Source: Escarpia spicata (lineage: Eukaryota > Annelida > Polychaeta > Sabellida > Siboglinidae). Taken from it: 64,000 nt of DNA. The DNA lies in assembly GCA_963995525.1 (NCBI GenBank), contig OZ023217.1, positions 736,501 to 800,500 on the forward strand, written 5' to 3'. Positions 1 to 10,904 of the stretch are shown one piece after another. A model generated the notes under the pieces. The model ran no database searches, was not told the DNA's origin, and saw only the letters and a program-made list of their open reading frames with translations. The position numbers were made by a program, and so were the translations under genes. Numbering within the stretch: position 1 is the stretch's first letter; each line of letters starts with the position of its first letter.

Positions 1-825
1 TCATACGACCTAAGATGGAACCGACATGTAAACAGGATCACACGCAAAGCAAACAGTGTCCTTGGATTCTTGTGGAGGAACCTGTGCATCACCAGCCGTG
101 TAATCAAAGAGTTGTCCTACATCAGCTTGGTCAGACCTCTACTTGAATATACACAGGCAATATGGGATCCTGTCATCTAACATCTGATCCATCAACTAGA
201 GGCTGCCCAGAAAAGAGCTGCCAGATATGTAACAAATTGCTACATCTGATCCATCAACAAGAGTCTGCCCAGAGAAGAGCTGCCAGATATGTAACAAACA
301 GCTACATCTGATCCATCAACTAGAGGCTGCCCAGAAAAGAGCTGCCAGATATGTAACAAACAGCTACATCTGATCCATCAACTAGAGGCTGCCCAGAAAA
401 GAGCTGCCAGATATGTAACAAACAGCTACATCTGATCCATCAACTAGAGGCTGCCCAGAAAAGAGCTGCCAGATATGTAACAAACAGCTACATCTGATCC
501 ATCAACTAGAGGATGTCCAGAAAAGAGCTGCCAGATATGTAACAAATTGCTACATCTGGCAAGAAAGCGTAATGAAAATGCCTGAAAATCGTCAATGCCC
601 ATCACTCGAACACAGATGGAAGCAAGCCAGACTCCAACTTCTAGCCAACGGAATCAATGGGAAAACTGATTTAGACATCAACATCAACCTACCAACAAAG
701 CAGCACTCACACAGCACCAGAGGAAACAAACGCAAATTCATGCAGCCATTCTCCAGAACAAAAAAACACGCAGACTCTTTTTGGCCCCGCACTTGCAGAC
801 AGTGGAATGAAAGAGTCTGCCCCTT
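1..825 (+). mobile_element. Non-LTR retrotransposon (LINE) fragment, C-terminal end of reverse transcriptase ORF
   Basis: Frame 1 from the first base reads a peptide typical of the region just after the reverse transcriptase domain of jockey/CR1-like LINEs: SVLGFLWRNL, then LVRPLLEYTQAIWDP, then a stop at 178-180. The coding signature resumes after a 62-bp tandem array, with SLEHRWKQARLQLL (about 602-645) and FWPRTCRQWN (about 778-810), which is the usual end of such ORFs. The element is truncated at the window edge, carries a stop, and is broken by the array. It is a dead copy. It lies on the strand opposite PGAM5 and beyond its last visible exon, so it may sit in a PGAM5 intron. Confidence 0.8.
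181..558. repeat. 62-bp tandem repeat inside the LINE fragment, six copies
   Basis: Six consecutive units start at 181, 243, 305, 367, 429 and 491, each beginning CATCTGATCCATCAAC and containing AAGAGCTGCCAGATATGTAA. Each unit is LINE coding sequence (HQLEAAQKRAARYVTN) duplicated in tandem. Because 62 is not a multiple of three, the reading frame shifts with every copy. Confidence 0.95.
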
Positions 826-1701
826 AAATGACATGTTCTACCACAACCATAAACGGGACATGCCCAAAGCAAATCAACACCACTGGCCGAAGCCATCCTT
901 TAGGATGTTGTGCCAAAACCAGAAACAAAAAAGACATCCTCACATGACTGGTTATTGGGGCCAATTTGTGGTAACGACTGTTATAGAATTCAGACTGGTC
1001 CCAATTCTTCAACAGTCCTGTGTGATGTTCTGATGCTGCAACCAAGCAGCAACTGGCAAGAGGGACAAGAGGTCGACCTTTCTAAAAACGTATGTGGGGA
1101 TTGGCAAAAATATGGTGCACCTGCTACATCTAGACACAGCTGTGTTGTACGGATACTATAGCCAGGTACATCAATTTTACCAACCTCAAAAATCACTGTA
1201 CTAACATCTCGCGATACTGCCTATATTTACCACTGGAACAGCGAAACGGAGGCACAGTGAATGGAGCGCCCTGTGGTGAAGACTTATCGAATAAAAAGTT
1301 GTTTTTGCAAACTCAGGCTATGAAAAATCTGGTTGGTAAAAAATTACTAAAAATATATGTGATTATTAAAACAACATTTGCATGGTAAACTACCGAAATA
1401 AAAACTTTATGTACCGACCAGATAACAATTACTGTACATAACATGAGTATTTGCGCTAGTGTCTTCGCGGTAAACAATTTCTTCGGTTTAAAATTGTAAG
1501 TATTTAACTTAAAACAACTTTTTTAACAATTTGTTTGCACATTTTGTATCAAATGTATGGTATAGATTCAGAATATTAATATATTATGGAAGAGTTTGTA
1601 CAGGTTTTTTGTAAAAAAATGTTCCTATTGCGTACATTGAAATTTGGGACCACCGGTATAATTGCTCATGTAAGTTAGTTTTCATAAAGTTTCTGGCTCA
1701 C
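826..1701. other. Non-coding stretch, no gene recognised
   Basis: The first part (to about 1160) may be the remaining LINE tail. The rest is AT-rich and has no exon I can support. On the minus strand at about 870-910 the words PKGWLR recall the expected next PGAM5 exon, but no splice acceptor precedes them and the downstream residues do not match the family, so I do not call it. Confidence 0.5.
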
Positions 1702-1835
1702 CTGCATACAAAATATCTGATGACATTTGCGTGACACACGACCACTTCGTAACTGTCTGAAGTCTGGGACGTCGGAGCGCGGTGGAAATACTTTCTAAAC
1801 GCTGCTTCTATTCGGGCACCATCTTGGTAAAACTG
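1702..1835 (-). CDS. PGAM5: PGAM5 coding exon 4 (CHAN motif)
   Basis: The acceptor AG is at 1837-1836. The exon encodes [16 protein letters not shown] and [15 protein letters not shown], and the donor GT is at 1701-1700 inside the last Arg codon. No open reading frame long enough to be listed by size covers it; it was found from the conserved DGARIEAAF and CHAN words. Confidence 0.92.
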
Positions 1836-4800
1836 CTGAAAAAAAAGAACTCCATAGCAGAAATCCCCTTGTGTGTGTATTCCGTTTTACATTTATACAT
1901 CTTTACACACTTATTGTAGATTCAAAGACTTTATAATAAAATCAAGTCGTATTATACTCATTCTAACGCACAAATATGTCTTACTAAACCACTCCATTAA
2001 GTATAACTTGATCATTATCTGCTTATGGAAATAAACCTTGTCCGTTTAAAAAAAATATACCAGTTAAACAAATAGGTCACATTTTATATATTTAATATTT
2101 TACGTATCTTATGTAATATATTTACCATGTAAGCTCAATTGTATATTTATATTTTAACAATGTTGTATTTTTATGCGCCTCTGAGCAGAATTATATTCCA
2201 GATATATGGCGCTTTATAAATAAAATTATTATGTAATTAACAAATAATAAAACACGCCAGATTTGTCATGTGATCATGACTAACACACAACAGAGGGAAC
2301 TTATTGAACTACCTACCATTGCCTCGGGTTTCCAATGGCCTACAGCTGGCTCTGGTGGTATTGGGGCCCCTTCTCGCAGCAAATCACACTGCTTCATGTC
2401 AATGTTTGGTAGGACGAAGTTGTGTATCTGTCTGGCTGTTTCCTGCGCTCGCGTCATAGACGAGTGGATGACAGTTGTGTAGGGAAGATTCAGGGCTTTC
2501 AGTCGCTGGCCGGTTGACTCGGCTTGCTTGTGCCCTGAAGCGAAAGCTAACATTCCCGCAAACAATATAATGCTACAGGTCGATTTTTTTTATAGAATCC
2601 TTTACAATTACAGTAACTATTTTATATTGTCACTGACATGAAAAATTATAAATTCCACCTGTCTTGGCCGGTCATCTGCCAATCTTGAAGACTGACAGAC
2701 GGGTCACTGGCTAAGCCCCTGCTACTACAATTACTACTAGAGTGAGATTTGGAAGGTGAGATATCTAGAGCGAGATATGGAAGGTGAGATATGGAGGGTA
2801 AGATATGGAGAGTGATATATGAAGATTGAGATATGAAGATTGATATATGAAGAGTGAGATATGGAGGGTGGGATATGAAGGGTGATATATGGAGAATGGG
2901 ATATGGAGGGTGGGATATGAAGGGTGATATATGGAGAATGGGATATGGAGGGCGATATATGGAGAGTGGGATATGAAGGGCGATATATGGAGAATGGGAT
3001 ATGGAGGGTGAGATATGGAGAGTGGGATATTGAGGGTGATATATGGAGAGTGAGATATGGAGAGTGGGATATGGAGGGTGGGATATGGAGGGTGATATAT
3101 GGAGAATGGGATATGGAGGGTGAGATATGGAGAGTGGGATATGGAGGGTGGGATATGGAGGGCGAGATATGGAGAATGGGATATGGAGAGTGAGATATGG
3201 AGGGTGGGATATGGAGAGTGAGATATGGAGGGTGGGATATGGAGGGAGAAATATGGAGGATGAGATATGGAGAGTGAGATATGGAGGGTGAGATATGGAG
3301 GATGGGATATGGAGGGTGAGACATGGAGGGTGAAATATGGAGGGTGAGATATGGAGGGTGGGATATGAAGGGTGATATATGGAGAATGAGATATGGAGCG
3401 TGGGATATTGAGGTTGAGATATGGAATGGGATATGGAGGATGAGATATGGAGAGTGAGATATGGAGTAGGATATGGAGGGTGGGATATTGAGGTTGAGAT
3501 ATGGAGAGTGGGATATGGAGGATGAGATATGGAGGGTGAGATATGGAGAGTGAGATATGGAGGGTGGGATATGGAGGGTGAGATATGGAGGGAGGTGGTA
3601 GGGAAGACTGTGCAGAATCAATGACTGAAGATGAAAAACAAAAATTAAGGACCAGTGTCGATGCCAGCATCACCGTCGATAACAAGAACAATGAGAACAA
3701 TAATAATACATTTTTTTTACAGTGCGGCTCCAAATAACTGATCTGGGGCACTATACATAGGTTTTTTTATAAATAAATAAACAACAACATAAGTGAACAT
3801 ATGCCAGCCAGACCTAGATCTGTGAGTTTTCTCTCGAGGTCTGTTTTGCCGTCAATACTGTACTGGCCATGTCTTATCAGAAGGAGATGACGACGAGCCG
3901 TCGACTTTTTTGGTTTCTCCGCCTCGTTGTTATTTTCATCCACATTCTTCTTATGCTTCGAGGGCTTCTGCAGAGATTTGGGATCCATTCTGTGTCAGAG
4001 TAATAGCAATTAATACAATATCCTCCTAAGAGAAAACCTAGAAAATCTCAACCAGGTAGACTAGTAATAATTTGATTTTTGTTCCTAGATTTGAAATTGA
4101 CATTGGAACAAACTCAACTAAGACTTTCTTGGTTGTCCACCAACTCTTTGGAATTAATTCCCACCTAGAGTTAAGTCAGTCGAAAATATGACACCATTTT
4201 CTTGTCATTTAAAGAAAATCTTTAACCATGCTTACCCTCTTGTGTCCTAGTCTGACCATCAACTGTTGACAATTTTATTGCTTACCAATATCGAGACTGA
4301 ATAACCAGTTTTAACCATTTTGTTTTGATGCGACTTCCCAAGAATATCAGGCACAAAAGAAGTTACAAATGCACATTTTTAACTTCACCATCAAAATGTG
4401 CATATGTACAGACAATCACAACATGCACAGACATGGGGTGCAATTGTCGAGCAGTTATAATGCTGGACTGTCATCCAGAGGAACCGGATTTTGAATCCTG
4501 GTGCTGCTGGACGGTGGTTTAGTATTGGTTCGGTCAGTGTCGAAACATGGGCAATTTAATTAATCCTACATAGCCTACAGGTGTCTTTCAGAAGAGATGC
4601 TATAAGCCGTTGGTCCCTTCTACCTGGTGTCTGTGCCAGGGGAAATAAAAGATCCCAAGCAGGGAAATGGAAAAAAACTGTCGTGGACTCACTGAGCTAG
4701 GATCTTTTTCTCTAAACTCCCAATGCCAGAATAATCAATTTGATAATTGTGGGTATTAAATTAAATGGAAGAAGACAATAGACCGACCTGTCCCAGTTAT

Positions 4801-5014
4801 CATCCCATGGCACGCTCGGGGAGAAGTTTGTCGTCCAGGAAGCCAGAACTTTCTGCAGAGGCAGGAAGTTTTGTCCTGTGCCAGCCGTCTTATTTATAAC
4901 TTTTGGCTGATCATTGTCATTGCTTCTGTTTTTCTGCACAACCCATGCAGTTCCTGCTCCTATCACCACCCCACAAATTACACGAAGTGCCCCGCTTGAT
5001 TTCTGCCATAACAT
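1702..5014 (-). CDS. PGAM5: PGAM5-like mitochondrial serine/threonine phosphatase, exons 1-4 of an incomplete gene
   Basis: Four minus-strand exons (5014-4788, 3989-3814, 2534-2317, 1835-1702) join in phase to 251 residues plus 2 nt. Residues 9-26 form a hydrophobic N-terminal segment, as expected for a mitochondrial membrane anchor. WDDNWD at 70-75 matches the WDPNWD motif that drives PGAM5 multimerisation. LIRHGQY holds the phosphohistidine-type His (about residue 116). [15 protein letters not shown] and HWKPEA follow, and CHANVIRY at about 241-248 holds the second catalytic His. The joined sequence keeps the human PGAM5 spacing across all three junctions. Human PGAM5 has 289 residues, so roughly 38 C-terminal residues are missing; their exon is probably left of the window. 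PGAM5 is known as an atypical protein phosphatase of the PGAM fold acting in mitochondrial quality control. The start ATG (5014-5012) is preceded by a good acceptor (AG at 5023-5022), so a 5' UTR exon may lie upstream. Confidence 0.93.
2317..2534 (-). CDS. PGAM5: PGAM5 coding exon 3 (phosphatase core)
   Basis: The acceptor AG is at 2536-2535 and the donor GTAGGT begins at 2316. The exon encodes [39 protein letters not shown] and HWKPEAM. The TRA and REGAP blocks form part of the substrate pocket in this family. Confidence 0.94.
2741..3598. repeat. 14-bp minisatellite in PGAM5 intron 2
   Basis: About 60 degenerate copies of GATATGGAGGGTGA or GATATGGAGAGTG fill most of the intron between exons 2 and 3. 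They create spurious long open frames on both strands ([16 protein letters not shown] peptides). Confidence 0.95.
3814..3989 (-). CDS. PGAM5: PGAM5 coding exon 2 (RHG motif)
   Basis: It follows the acceptor AG at 3991-3990, completes the Arg codon, and encodes a charged linker rich in Lys, Asn and Glu, then [13 protein letters not shown]. The donor at 3813-3812 (CTAG|GTCTGG) gives LTDLG joined to HKQAESTG, which matches the spacing of human LTPLGREQAELTG. Reading on past this donor would add residues that do not belong to the family. Confidence 0.92.
4430..4700 (+). mobile_element. tRNA-derived SINE, degenerate
   Basis: It has a tRNA-like head: TGTCGAGCAGTTATAATGCT resembles an A box, and GATTTTGAATCC a B box. 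A body follows with AAGCCGTTGGTCCCTTC and AATAAAAGATCCCAAG; similar words are common in SINEs of marine invertebrates. It lies in PGAM5 intron 1 on the antisense strand. Confidence 0.55.
4788..5014 (-). CDS. PGAM5: PGAM5 coding exon 1 (membrane anchor and WDDNWD motif)
   Basis: The exon encodes residues 1-76, beginning [12 protein letters not shown] and ending PWDDNWDR. The donor GT is at 4787-4786 and splits the final Arg codon (phase 2). The motif has Asp where the human protein has Pro (WDPNWD). Upstream in-frame codons exist but follow a likely splice acceptor, so I prefer the ATG at 5014. Confidence 0.9.
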
Positions 5015-5168
5015 TTTGTACCTATAAAACAGAAAGCCGAATATATGCCCACATGTCATTACAGTCATACAACATATGATATCATGTTATAATTATGTTT
5101 ACTTAATGTTTTAATATTTGTAGAGCACAAAACTGATACCGTGTCAAATTTACTGACTGTTCATTTGC

Positions 5169-5604
5169 GGTATAACTAAAAAAGGCGCATGACCATGCAT
5201 GACCACGAACGACCATGCATGACCAAAATGTATGTAGTGTTGGCAACCAAGTGGGCTGTTGGTGGCACGTAGGAGGTATGTGTGTGCAGCTCGTCAAATT
5301 TCAGATATGTTCTTCACATTGGAGTAACAAAATTCGCAACTTTTATCATCGCTTGTGATAACTTGCCAGTTCCATTTGCCAGATGGCGCTACTGTGGTAA
5401 GACTAAATGCTCGTCCAGCAGATTGGATAACATGCTTAAACTATGTAACTCCTGGGTGAAATACAGACTCAACATTTTAAATAATGCACACACAAACCAT
5501 ATATATATACCATCAACGGCCAAAATATCTACCAACACATTATATTACATGGTCGCTCATCAACTTTATGGTCGCTCGTGGTCGTGCGCCTTTTAGTCAA
5601 ATCC
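5169..5604. mobile_element. MITE-like element with 10-bp flanking repeat, possibly Mutator-like
   Basis: The ends are imperfect inverted repeats: the left reads GGTATAACTAAAAAAGGCGC and the complement of the right reads GGATTTGACTAAAAGGCGC. Both are followed by repeats of CATGACCA/CGACCA type. Both sides are flanked by the identical GTTCATTTGC (5159-5168 and 5605-5614). A duplication of this length would fit a Mutator-like origin, but the superfamily is inferred from length alone. There is no transposase ORF. Confidence 0.65.
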
Positions 5605-5822
5605 GTTCATTTGCATGTCATAATGAATCCGGAAGACGTAATCTTCAAAATAACTGTCCTGAACATTGCTGTGTCCCCTCGTATCTTTTCTACTGTCCAG
5701 AGTGGCAGGTCCAGGTCCTGAATAGTCTGGTGCGCAGCGATGTTGTAGCTCGTATAGGGGCTTATCTATGGGTGTCATTGTGCACCTCTACACGGACTGC
5801 TGTGTCATGCAACAGATGAGAC

Positions 5823-6236
5823 GGCACTTGTGTAGAATCCGGACCCACCTCGATTTAGCCGTTACAACTTCAGTTTTGCCTAACTTTGATACCTCAGTGC
5901 GTTAGTTCCATTATTTAACATTATCCTAGGTATATTTACTTTTAGGAATATTGCGTGTTAGCGCACTTTTGAGGCGTAAATAGCACCCAGGTTTGCATCA
6001 ACACACGCCACTATATCGCTAATTTTATGAGCGCGATGCGATAACGCACGACCGCAGCGGTGCAGACTAGCGCAAACCGGGTCGCTATTTGGGTTTCAAA
6101 AGAATGCTAAGACACAATATTTTCGTAACATAAATATGCCTGGGATGATGGAACTAACATTCTGATGTATCAAAGTTAGGCAAAACTCAAGTTATAACAG
6201 CGAAATCGAGGTGGGTCCGGATTCTACACAAGTGCC
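5823..6236. mobile_element. hAT-like MITE with perfect 8-bp target site duplication
   Basis: A 414-bp element has inverted ends of about 70 bp starting GGCACTTGTGTAGAATCCGG. Both sides carry GATGAGAC (5815-5822 and 6237-6244), the 8-bp duplication typical of hAT transposons. It has no coding capacity. The inner part is also rich in partly palindromic GC sequence (about 6005-6075). A second, diverged copy lies at 8497-8846. Confidence 0.85.
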
Positions 6237-6244
6237 GATGAGAC

Positions 6245-7672
6245 TATTCACGACCTGGTCCGCCACACTCTTCCCTCCTTATCTCTTTGGAGTGGATTAG
6301 CGTAACCAATAGGACCGGGGTGCGGACAACGCCACATAAGTCATAACATGTCAAACCCTATTATCGCCACAGGCATGAACCAAATAGACACACCACATTT
6401 ATTGTAGACGCATCTGTACATTGAATTATATTACAAATACGTGACCGGTTTATGTCATAAGAGCAACATAACGACACTGATTTACTGTAATGATATAAAC
6501 GATCTAAGAAAATTCCAGAATATTTCTTACCGCACACGCCCCAACACACCGGTTTCTCTTACCTAGTTTTGCGTCAACAAACCATATCGTCCCAAATCCA
6601 TCCCGTACACAAACAAATTATTTCGTGCCTTGCCAACATGTTTTTCATTGTGAATCTCACTAATCACTACTACACATGTGATTGTTTTGCACCAATAAAA
6701 TTATGACATTGTTGAAAATAAAATAAGTGTAATTTAATAATTTGCTGCTAAGCCCACAGTAAAAATAAAGCATATTGGCAGTAAAATGTTTGAATTTAAG
6801 AAAATTATATCACAGAGGACAACCACTGGCTGGAACAAATCATCTGACACATGCTTAATTATAATTCCAGTCATTCTACGCTCCATCTGGTTTTGTAGAA
6901 TTGCGAGATAATCTTGTTAAATCTTGTCAACATTTAAAGCCTATAAGGGCTGGATGCAATATCGCCATTGTGTATATAAATTAAGCTATCCGTAACTCAT
7001 TATTGGGTATTCATTTTATAATTATGCACACATTTAATTACTTTACTATGGACGTATTGTATACTATTACGTGCCTTGATGTCTGAAATAAATGTTTATT
7101 ATTATTGTATGCCATGCTGATAAAAAGTTGGCGTTGTATTGGCTATTACATTAACCGAAATGCGCAGTATGTTTAGCAGTTATCATCATCAGACAAATGG
7201 GTGTAAACAGATGCTCGCCAGTGATAGCTTGCACGCAATCATCAAGACCCATGACAGACAACACCTACTTAATCGTTTCTCATATATCGTTATTTCATGA
7301 TATCTAGGTGAGTCCACTTTGCCAAATATTTACTTTTGGGTGTCGTAAACAATTGAAATTGTTGGATTAATTGGAGCATGACAGCAGTTTGCACTGTGTT
7401 GGTTTGTAATGAAGCTGGCAGGGGTAACTTCCGCTGCGGCGCTGATGGTTGTCCTGACGGAGGAGGCTTGATATTGTATGCAATGTATGGGACGACTCAG
7501 AATGTAATACAAATAATAATCCTACGATCGAGGTATGGGCACTTGTTGCCCAATCTTGCATTATCCCAAGATTGGGCTGTTTGGAGTACACAACTCAACT
7601 TGAGCCTGAGGCTATGCCTATGCCATGGCTATGTCCTATGACCAAGGCTAAGGCCTAAGAGTAAGACTAGTC
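6245..7672. other. Intergenic stretch, no gene recognised
   Basis: AT-rich sequence between the divergent PGAM5 and receptor genes. Short open frames have no recognisable family signature. Confidence 0.5.
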
Positions 7673-7675
7673 TAA

Positions 7676-8462
7676 AGGCCTTTTTACACGAACAACTAGT
7701 TGGCGGACTAGTTGGCCAACTCTGTGTTGCCCAACTAGTTCGACAACTTTTACGTGTGCATTTACACATGTGACATGTCCCGACACAGCGAACAACTGTG
7801 ACCTTGACCTCGACTGCGACTGCTTACGATTAGGAGCTCTCGGGTAACGCTTACAGTTCTCAGATGTTATTTATTTCTCTTCAAACCATTGCCTGCAGTA
7901 CCTGGTAGTCTAGCCTAGGCTAGGGTCGCCAAGCTAGGCGTTCATTAACTTCAACAAATAGTGCATCGAGTGATCGACCCGCATGGACCTGGGACTCGGG
8001 TCGGGACAGTAGTAAATATTGCAACAAATTTACGTAAAATCTAAAATACACATTACTTTGTTGTGCTAAGGACGTCGCAGTCTTCTACTATTTGTCGTTG
8101 TTTTGTCATGCATGTGTAGATCCTAGAGTGTATATTTCGCAAACTTTTATTATGTTCGTTATTCCGATCAACTTCTAATTCGAAGTGGAAGAAAAAATGG
8201 CGGACGAAATATTTACAAGTATATGAACCCGCCGTTGACCTATCGACGTCATCACCATATTGCGCGCTGGTTGGATAAATAGGCACAACTCCGAACAACT
8301 AGTCGGTCAGATTGGGGCTAGCCCCAATTCGGATGACTCCGTCGACGCCATGAAAAATCGTGCCTAAACCAATGCGTACACGAGCAACTAGTTGGCGGAC
8401 TAGTTGGCCAACTTGGTGTTGCCCAACTAGTCCGCCAACTAGTTGTTCGTGTAAAAGGGCCT
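7676..8462. mobile_element. MITE with TAA target duplication, PIF/Harbinger-like
   Basis: A 787-bp element has ends AGGCCTTTTTACACGAACAA (left) and the complement AGGCCCTTTTACACGAACAA (right), continuing through CTAGTTGGCGGACTAGTTGG on both sides. It is flanked by TAA at 7673-7675 and 8463-8465. A 3-bp TWA duplication is typical of PIF/Harbinger elements. The ends themselves contain nested CAACTAGTTG palindromes. No transposase is encoded. Confidence 0.85.
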
Positions 8463-8496
8463 TAAGAAGACCTAAGCCTAAGGCTAAGGCTAAGAC

Positions 8497-8846
8497 CCTG
8501 TATAAAATTTAAATCCGGGCCCACTTCGATTTCGCTGTTATGACTGTGTTTTTGGCTTTGCATAAAATTAAAACATATAAATTTGATGCCTTGGTGTGTA
8601 GATCAATCATTCCAGATCATACTAGGAATATTTGTTATAAAAATATTGTGTCTTAGGCTTAGCGCACTTTTGAGGCTTAAAAGACGGTCCGGTTTGTATC
8701 AACATGTGCTGTTTATCACTCATTCCAAATATGCTGTGCAGTAATGTATGGCCACAGAGGCACAGATTTGCACAAACGGGAGCATTATTTGGACTTCAAA
8801 AGTGTGGTAAAAAGCTATATCTTTATAACATAAATATGACTATGTT
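8497..8846. mobile_element. Older, diverged copy of the hAT-like MITE
   Basis: It shares blocks with 5823-6236 in the same orientation: CCGGGCCCACTTCGATTTCG at the left, AGCGCACTTTTGAGGC and GGTTTGTATCAACA inside, and ATAACATAAATATG near the right. Outer ends are decayed, so the limits are approximate. Confidence 0.7.
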
Positions 8847-9775
8847 GCTCCTTGCAAATTTATGAATTAAGGTGTGAGACCAACTCGAATTCATGTACTG
8901 ATGTGCAGCCCTTTTTTTCAAGCAACAATTATCCAAATAAGATACTTTCACATGACATAATAGTACAATCCACGACGTTACACACACATCCATAAGTTGA
9001 GCCTAAATGTGAATATATACAGCAACTTCGCCTGGTTCTTCTGAACCAGTTGCGCCATGTTGTTACGTCAGCGGGGAAAGTTTTTGAGGAGAGTTATATC
9101 AATAAACATGGTCGAGTGTTGTCTGGAAGACATCGATCCTCACGAATCTAATGATTCTGATTCAAGTTTAGAACTATCATTCAAAATCGACAAGGTTTTA
9201 GAAAGTTCAGTAGCTGGGGAACATTGTCATAGTGGTAGTCTTGCAACAAAAATGTGAACGTGCCATGGCCATGTCGAAGACGATTGACCCCAGAACACAG
9301 AATCATAATAATCGCAACTATATAATATATTCTAGAATCCATTATTATCAGTGGTCTGTAATCCCTGCATGGCAATGTGCAGTTCTTTATGTTCTTTATG
9401 CTTATGCAAAGAACGTTTGCAAAAAAACAGGCTGCGCATGATTATCATTTATAGTGGTGGGGGTGAAAATCGGGCGTCCAATCATATTTTTCCGTTTTAA
9501 CAAAAACTTGACCAAATTCTTCTGTAAGATATTTGTGTGGTAAATCTCTAACACCTATTCTGTCAATTGTCTGCAAATAAAGTTATAAAAGTTGTTTTGA
9601 GTGAAGTACTTGCTAATATAAACCGACAAAGTACAAATCTCTTAAAAGACACCTACTGCCCAAAACCGTGAATACTATCTGTGCAAATCGCTATTGTGGT
9701 CAGTGCTAGATCGGGCAATGTATTAAAATAGGTCAACATTGTTGCAGCCATTGTTTATGCTGAACTTTGCAACCA
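8847..9775. other. Intergenic stretch, no gene recognised
   Basis: An open frame at 9057-9257 (+) encodes 66 residues with an acidic serine-rich middle, but has no recognisable domain or splice context. Confidence 0.4.
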
Positions 9776-9960
9776 AAGGAAAGTTTAAGTTTGGTCAAAA
9801 CAAACGGTGAAATGATTCGAACACAACACACAGCTGAGGTTATCCAGCAGGTGCGCGTGTGTTTCATCTGTTCAATCCACTTATCTTTTGAAAATTTTAA
9901 TAAACTAACGTTATCTTTTGATGTATTGCAACATTCGGCGGCAACAAAACATTTAGGCAT
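9776..9960 (-). pseudogene. THAP-type zinc finger fragment, frameshifted
   Basis: On the minus strand from 9960 the frame begins MPKCFVAAECCNTSKDN, then LLKFSKDKWIEQMK. This matches the start of THAP domains (MPxxC...C, F-PKD, W). The expected second half, VLCSNHF, appears in another frame directly downstream (about 9810-9830), so the domain is broken by a small shift. THAP domains bind DNA and occur in host factors and in P-element-like transposases. This may be a pseudogene, a transposon remnant, or an intact gene with a sequencing error. Confidence 0.5.
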
Positions 9961-10499
9961 ATTTGAAATTGAGCAAGAAAAAACTTAAACAAATTACGAG
10001 ACACGATGCAAACTATGGCTCAATGGACACTGGAGACAAGAACACTTTCCACGTTCGTGTCATATCCAGTTAACCTCCTACTCGAAAAGTCATTCTCATT
10101 TCCTAGCAGTAAAGTCAAACTTGTTTAACATATAAGTATTCACAGATTTTATTCACAAAAAACCACTTAATCAATTGGGTGTAGGTTTTTCATTTAGAAT
10201 AATGACAAAAATAGCAACAATCGTGTCATAAGCTCTTTAACCCACTCTTCCTATCTTAACTGCAGTCATCTGTCCGTCTTCCTGCAGCCACCCTGTTTCA
10301 CTGCATCTGTCATGGCTTTGCTCCCTTTGAAATTGTTGTAGTCTGCCGCCTAGAGGTATTTGTAGCAAATGACCCACCCACTCAATTTGGCTTCTTCTTC
10401 TTCTAGTGTTCAGCTGAACAACACCCCAATCTTTTCCCTCTTGCCAGTTGGGTTCTCATAAACTTGAACCCCCATGCTTATACCACAGGGAAACTACTA

Positions 10500-10815
10500 T
10501 AATATAGACAATGATCCATGAAAGCTGGACTCTCAACCAAGAGAACCCGGGTTTGAATCCTATGCTGCCTTGTCGAACCTTGGGCTAGTTTGTTTACTTT
10601 ATCTTGCTCTAGTTCACTCAGCAGTAAGAATGAGTAGTGGCTATAGACAGTAGTGGATATTTGTTTACGCAGTCTTCACGCATTAATTGCAGTGTAACTG
10701 GATGCTTCCCAGAGATGTCGAGATGGTGTTCAATTGAATAGGTCTGCCATGGAGTAAAGTGTGAAGCGTTTTGAGTAATCCTGAAGACTGGATATTGCAC
10801 TATATAAAAACTTAA
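10500..10815 (+). mobile_element. tRNA-derived SINE (family A copy 1)
   Basis: It contains the family's B-box region (GAGAACCCGGGTTTGAATCC), then TGTCGAACCTTGGGC, GCTCTAGTTCACTCAGC, TATAGACAGTAGTGGATATT and AGATGTCGAGATGGTGTTC in the order seen in the other copies. The A-box end is decayed. Confidence 0.8.
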
Positions 10816-10904
10816 CCTTTTCTTTACATTTAAAACTCCAGACTAATTGTAGTAATCTACAGGGCAAGTCAATTCCTAGAAACCTAAAGCTATTTACACT
10901 ATTC

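Noticed and set aside
860..915. Possible last PGAM5 exon (minus strand PKGWLRPV, similar to the family word PEGWLRLS)
   Set aside because: There is no acceptor AG in front, the downstream residues do not follow the family and a stop comes soon. The stretch lies at the tail of the LINE fragment, so the match is probably chance.
2737..3751. Two minus-strand frames of about 300 codons rich in [12 protein letters not shown]
   Set aside because: Caused by the 14-bp array in PGAM5 intron 2; both frames are open at once and neither joins the PGAM5 exons.
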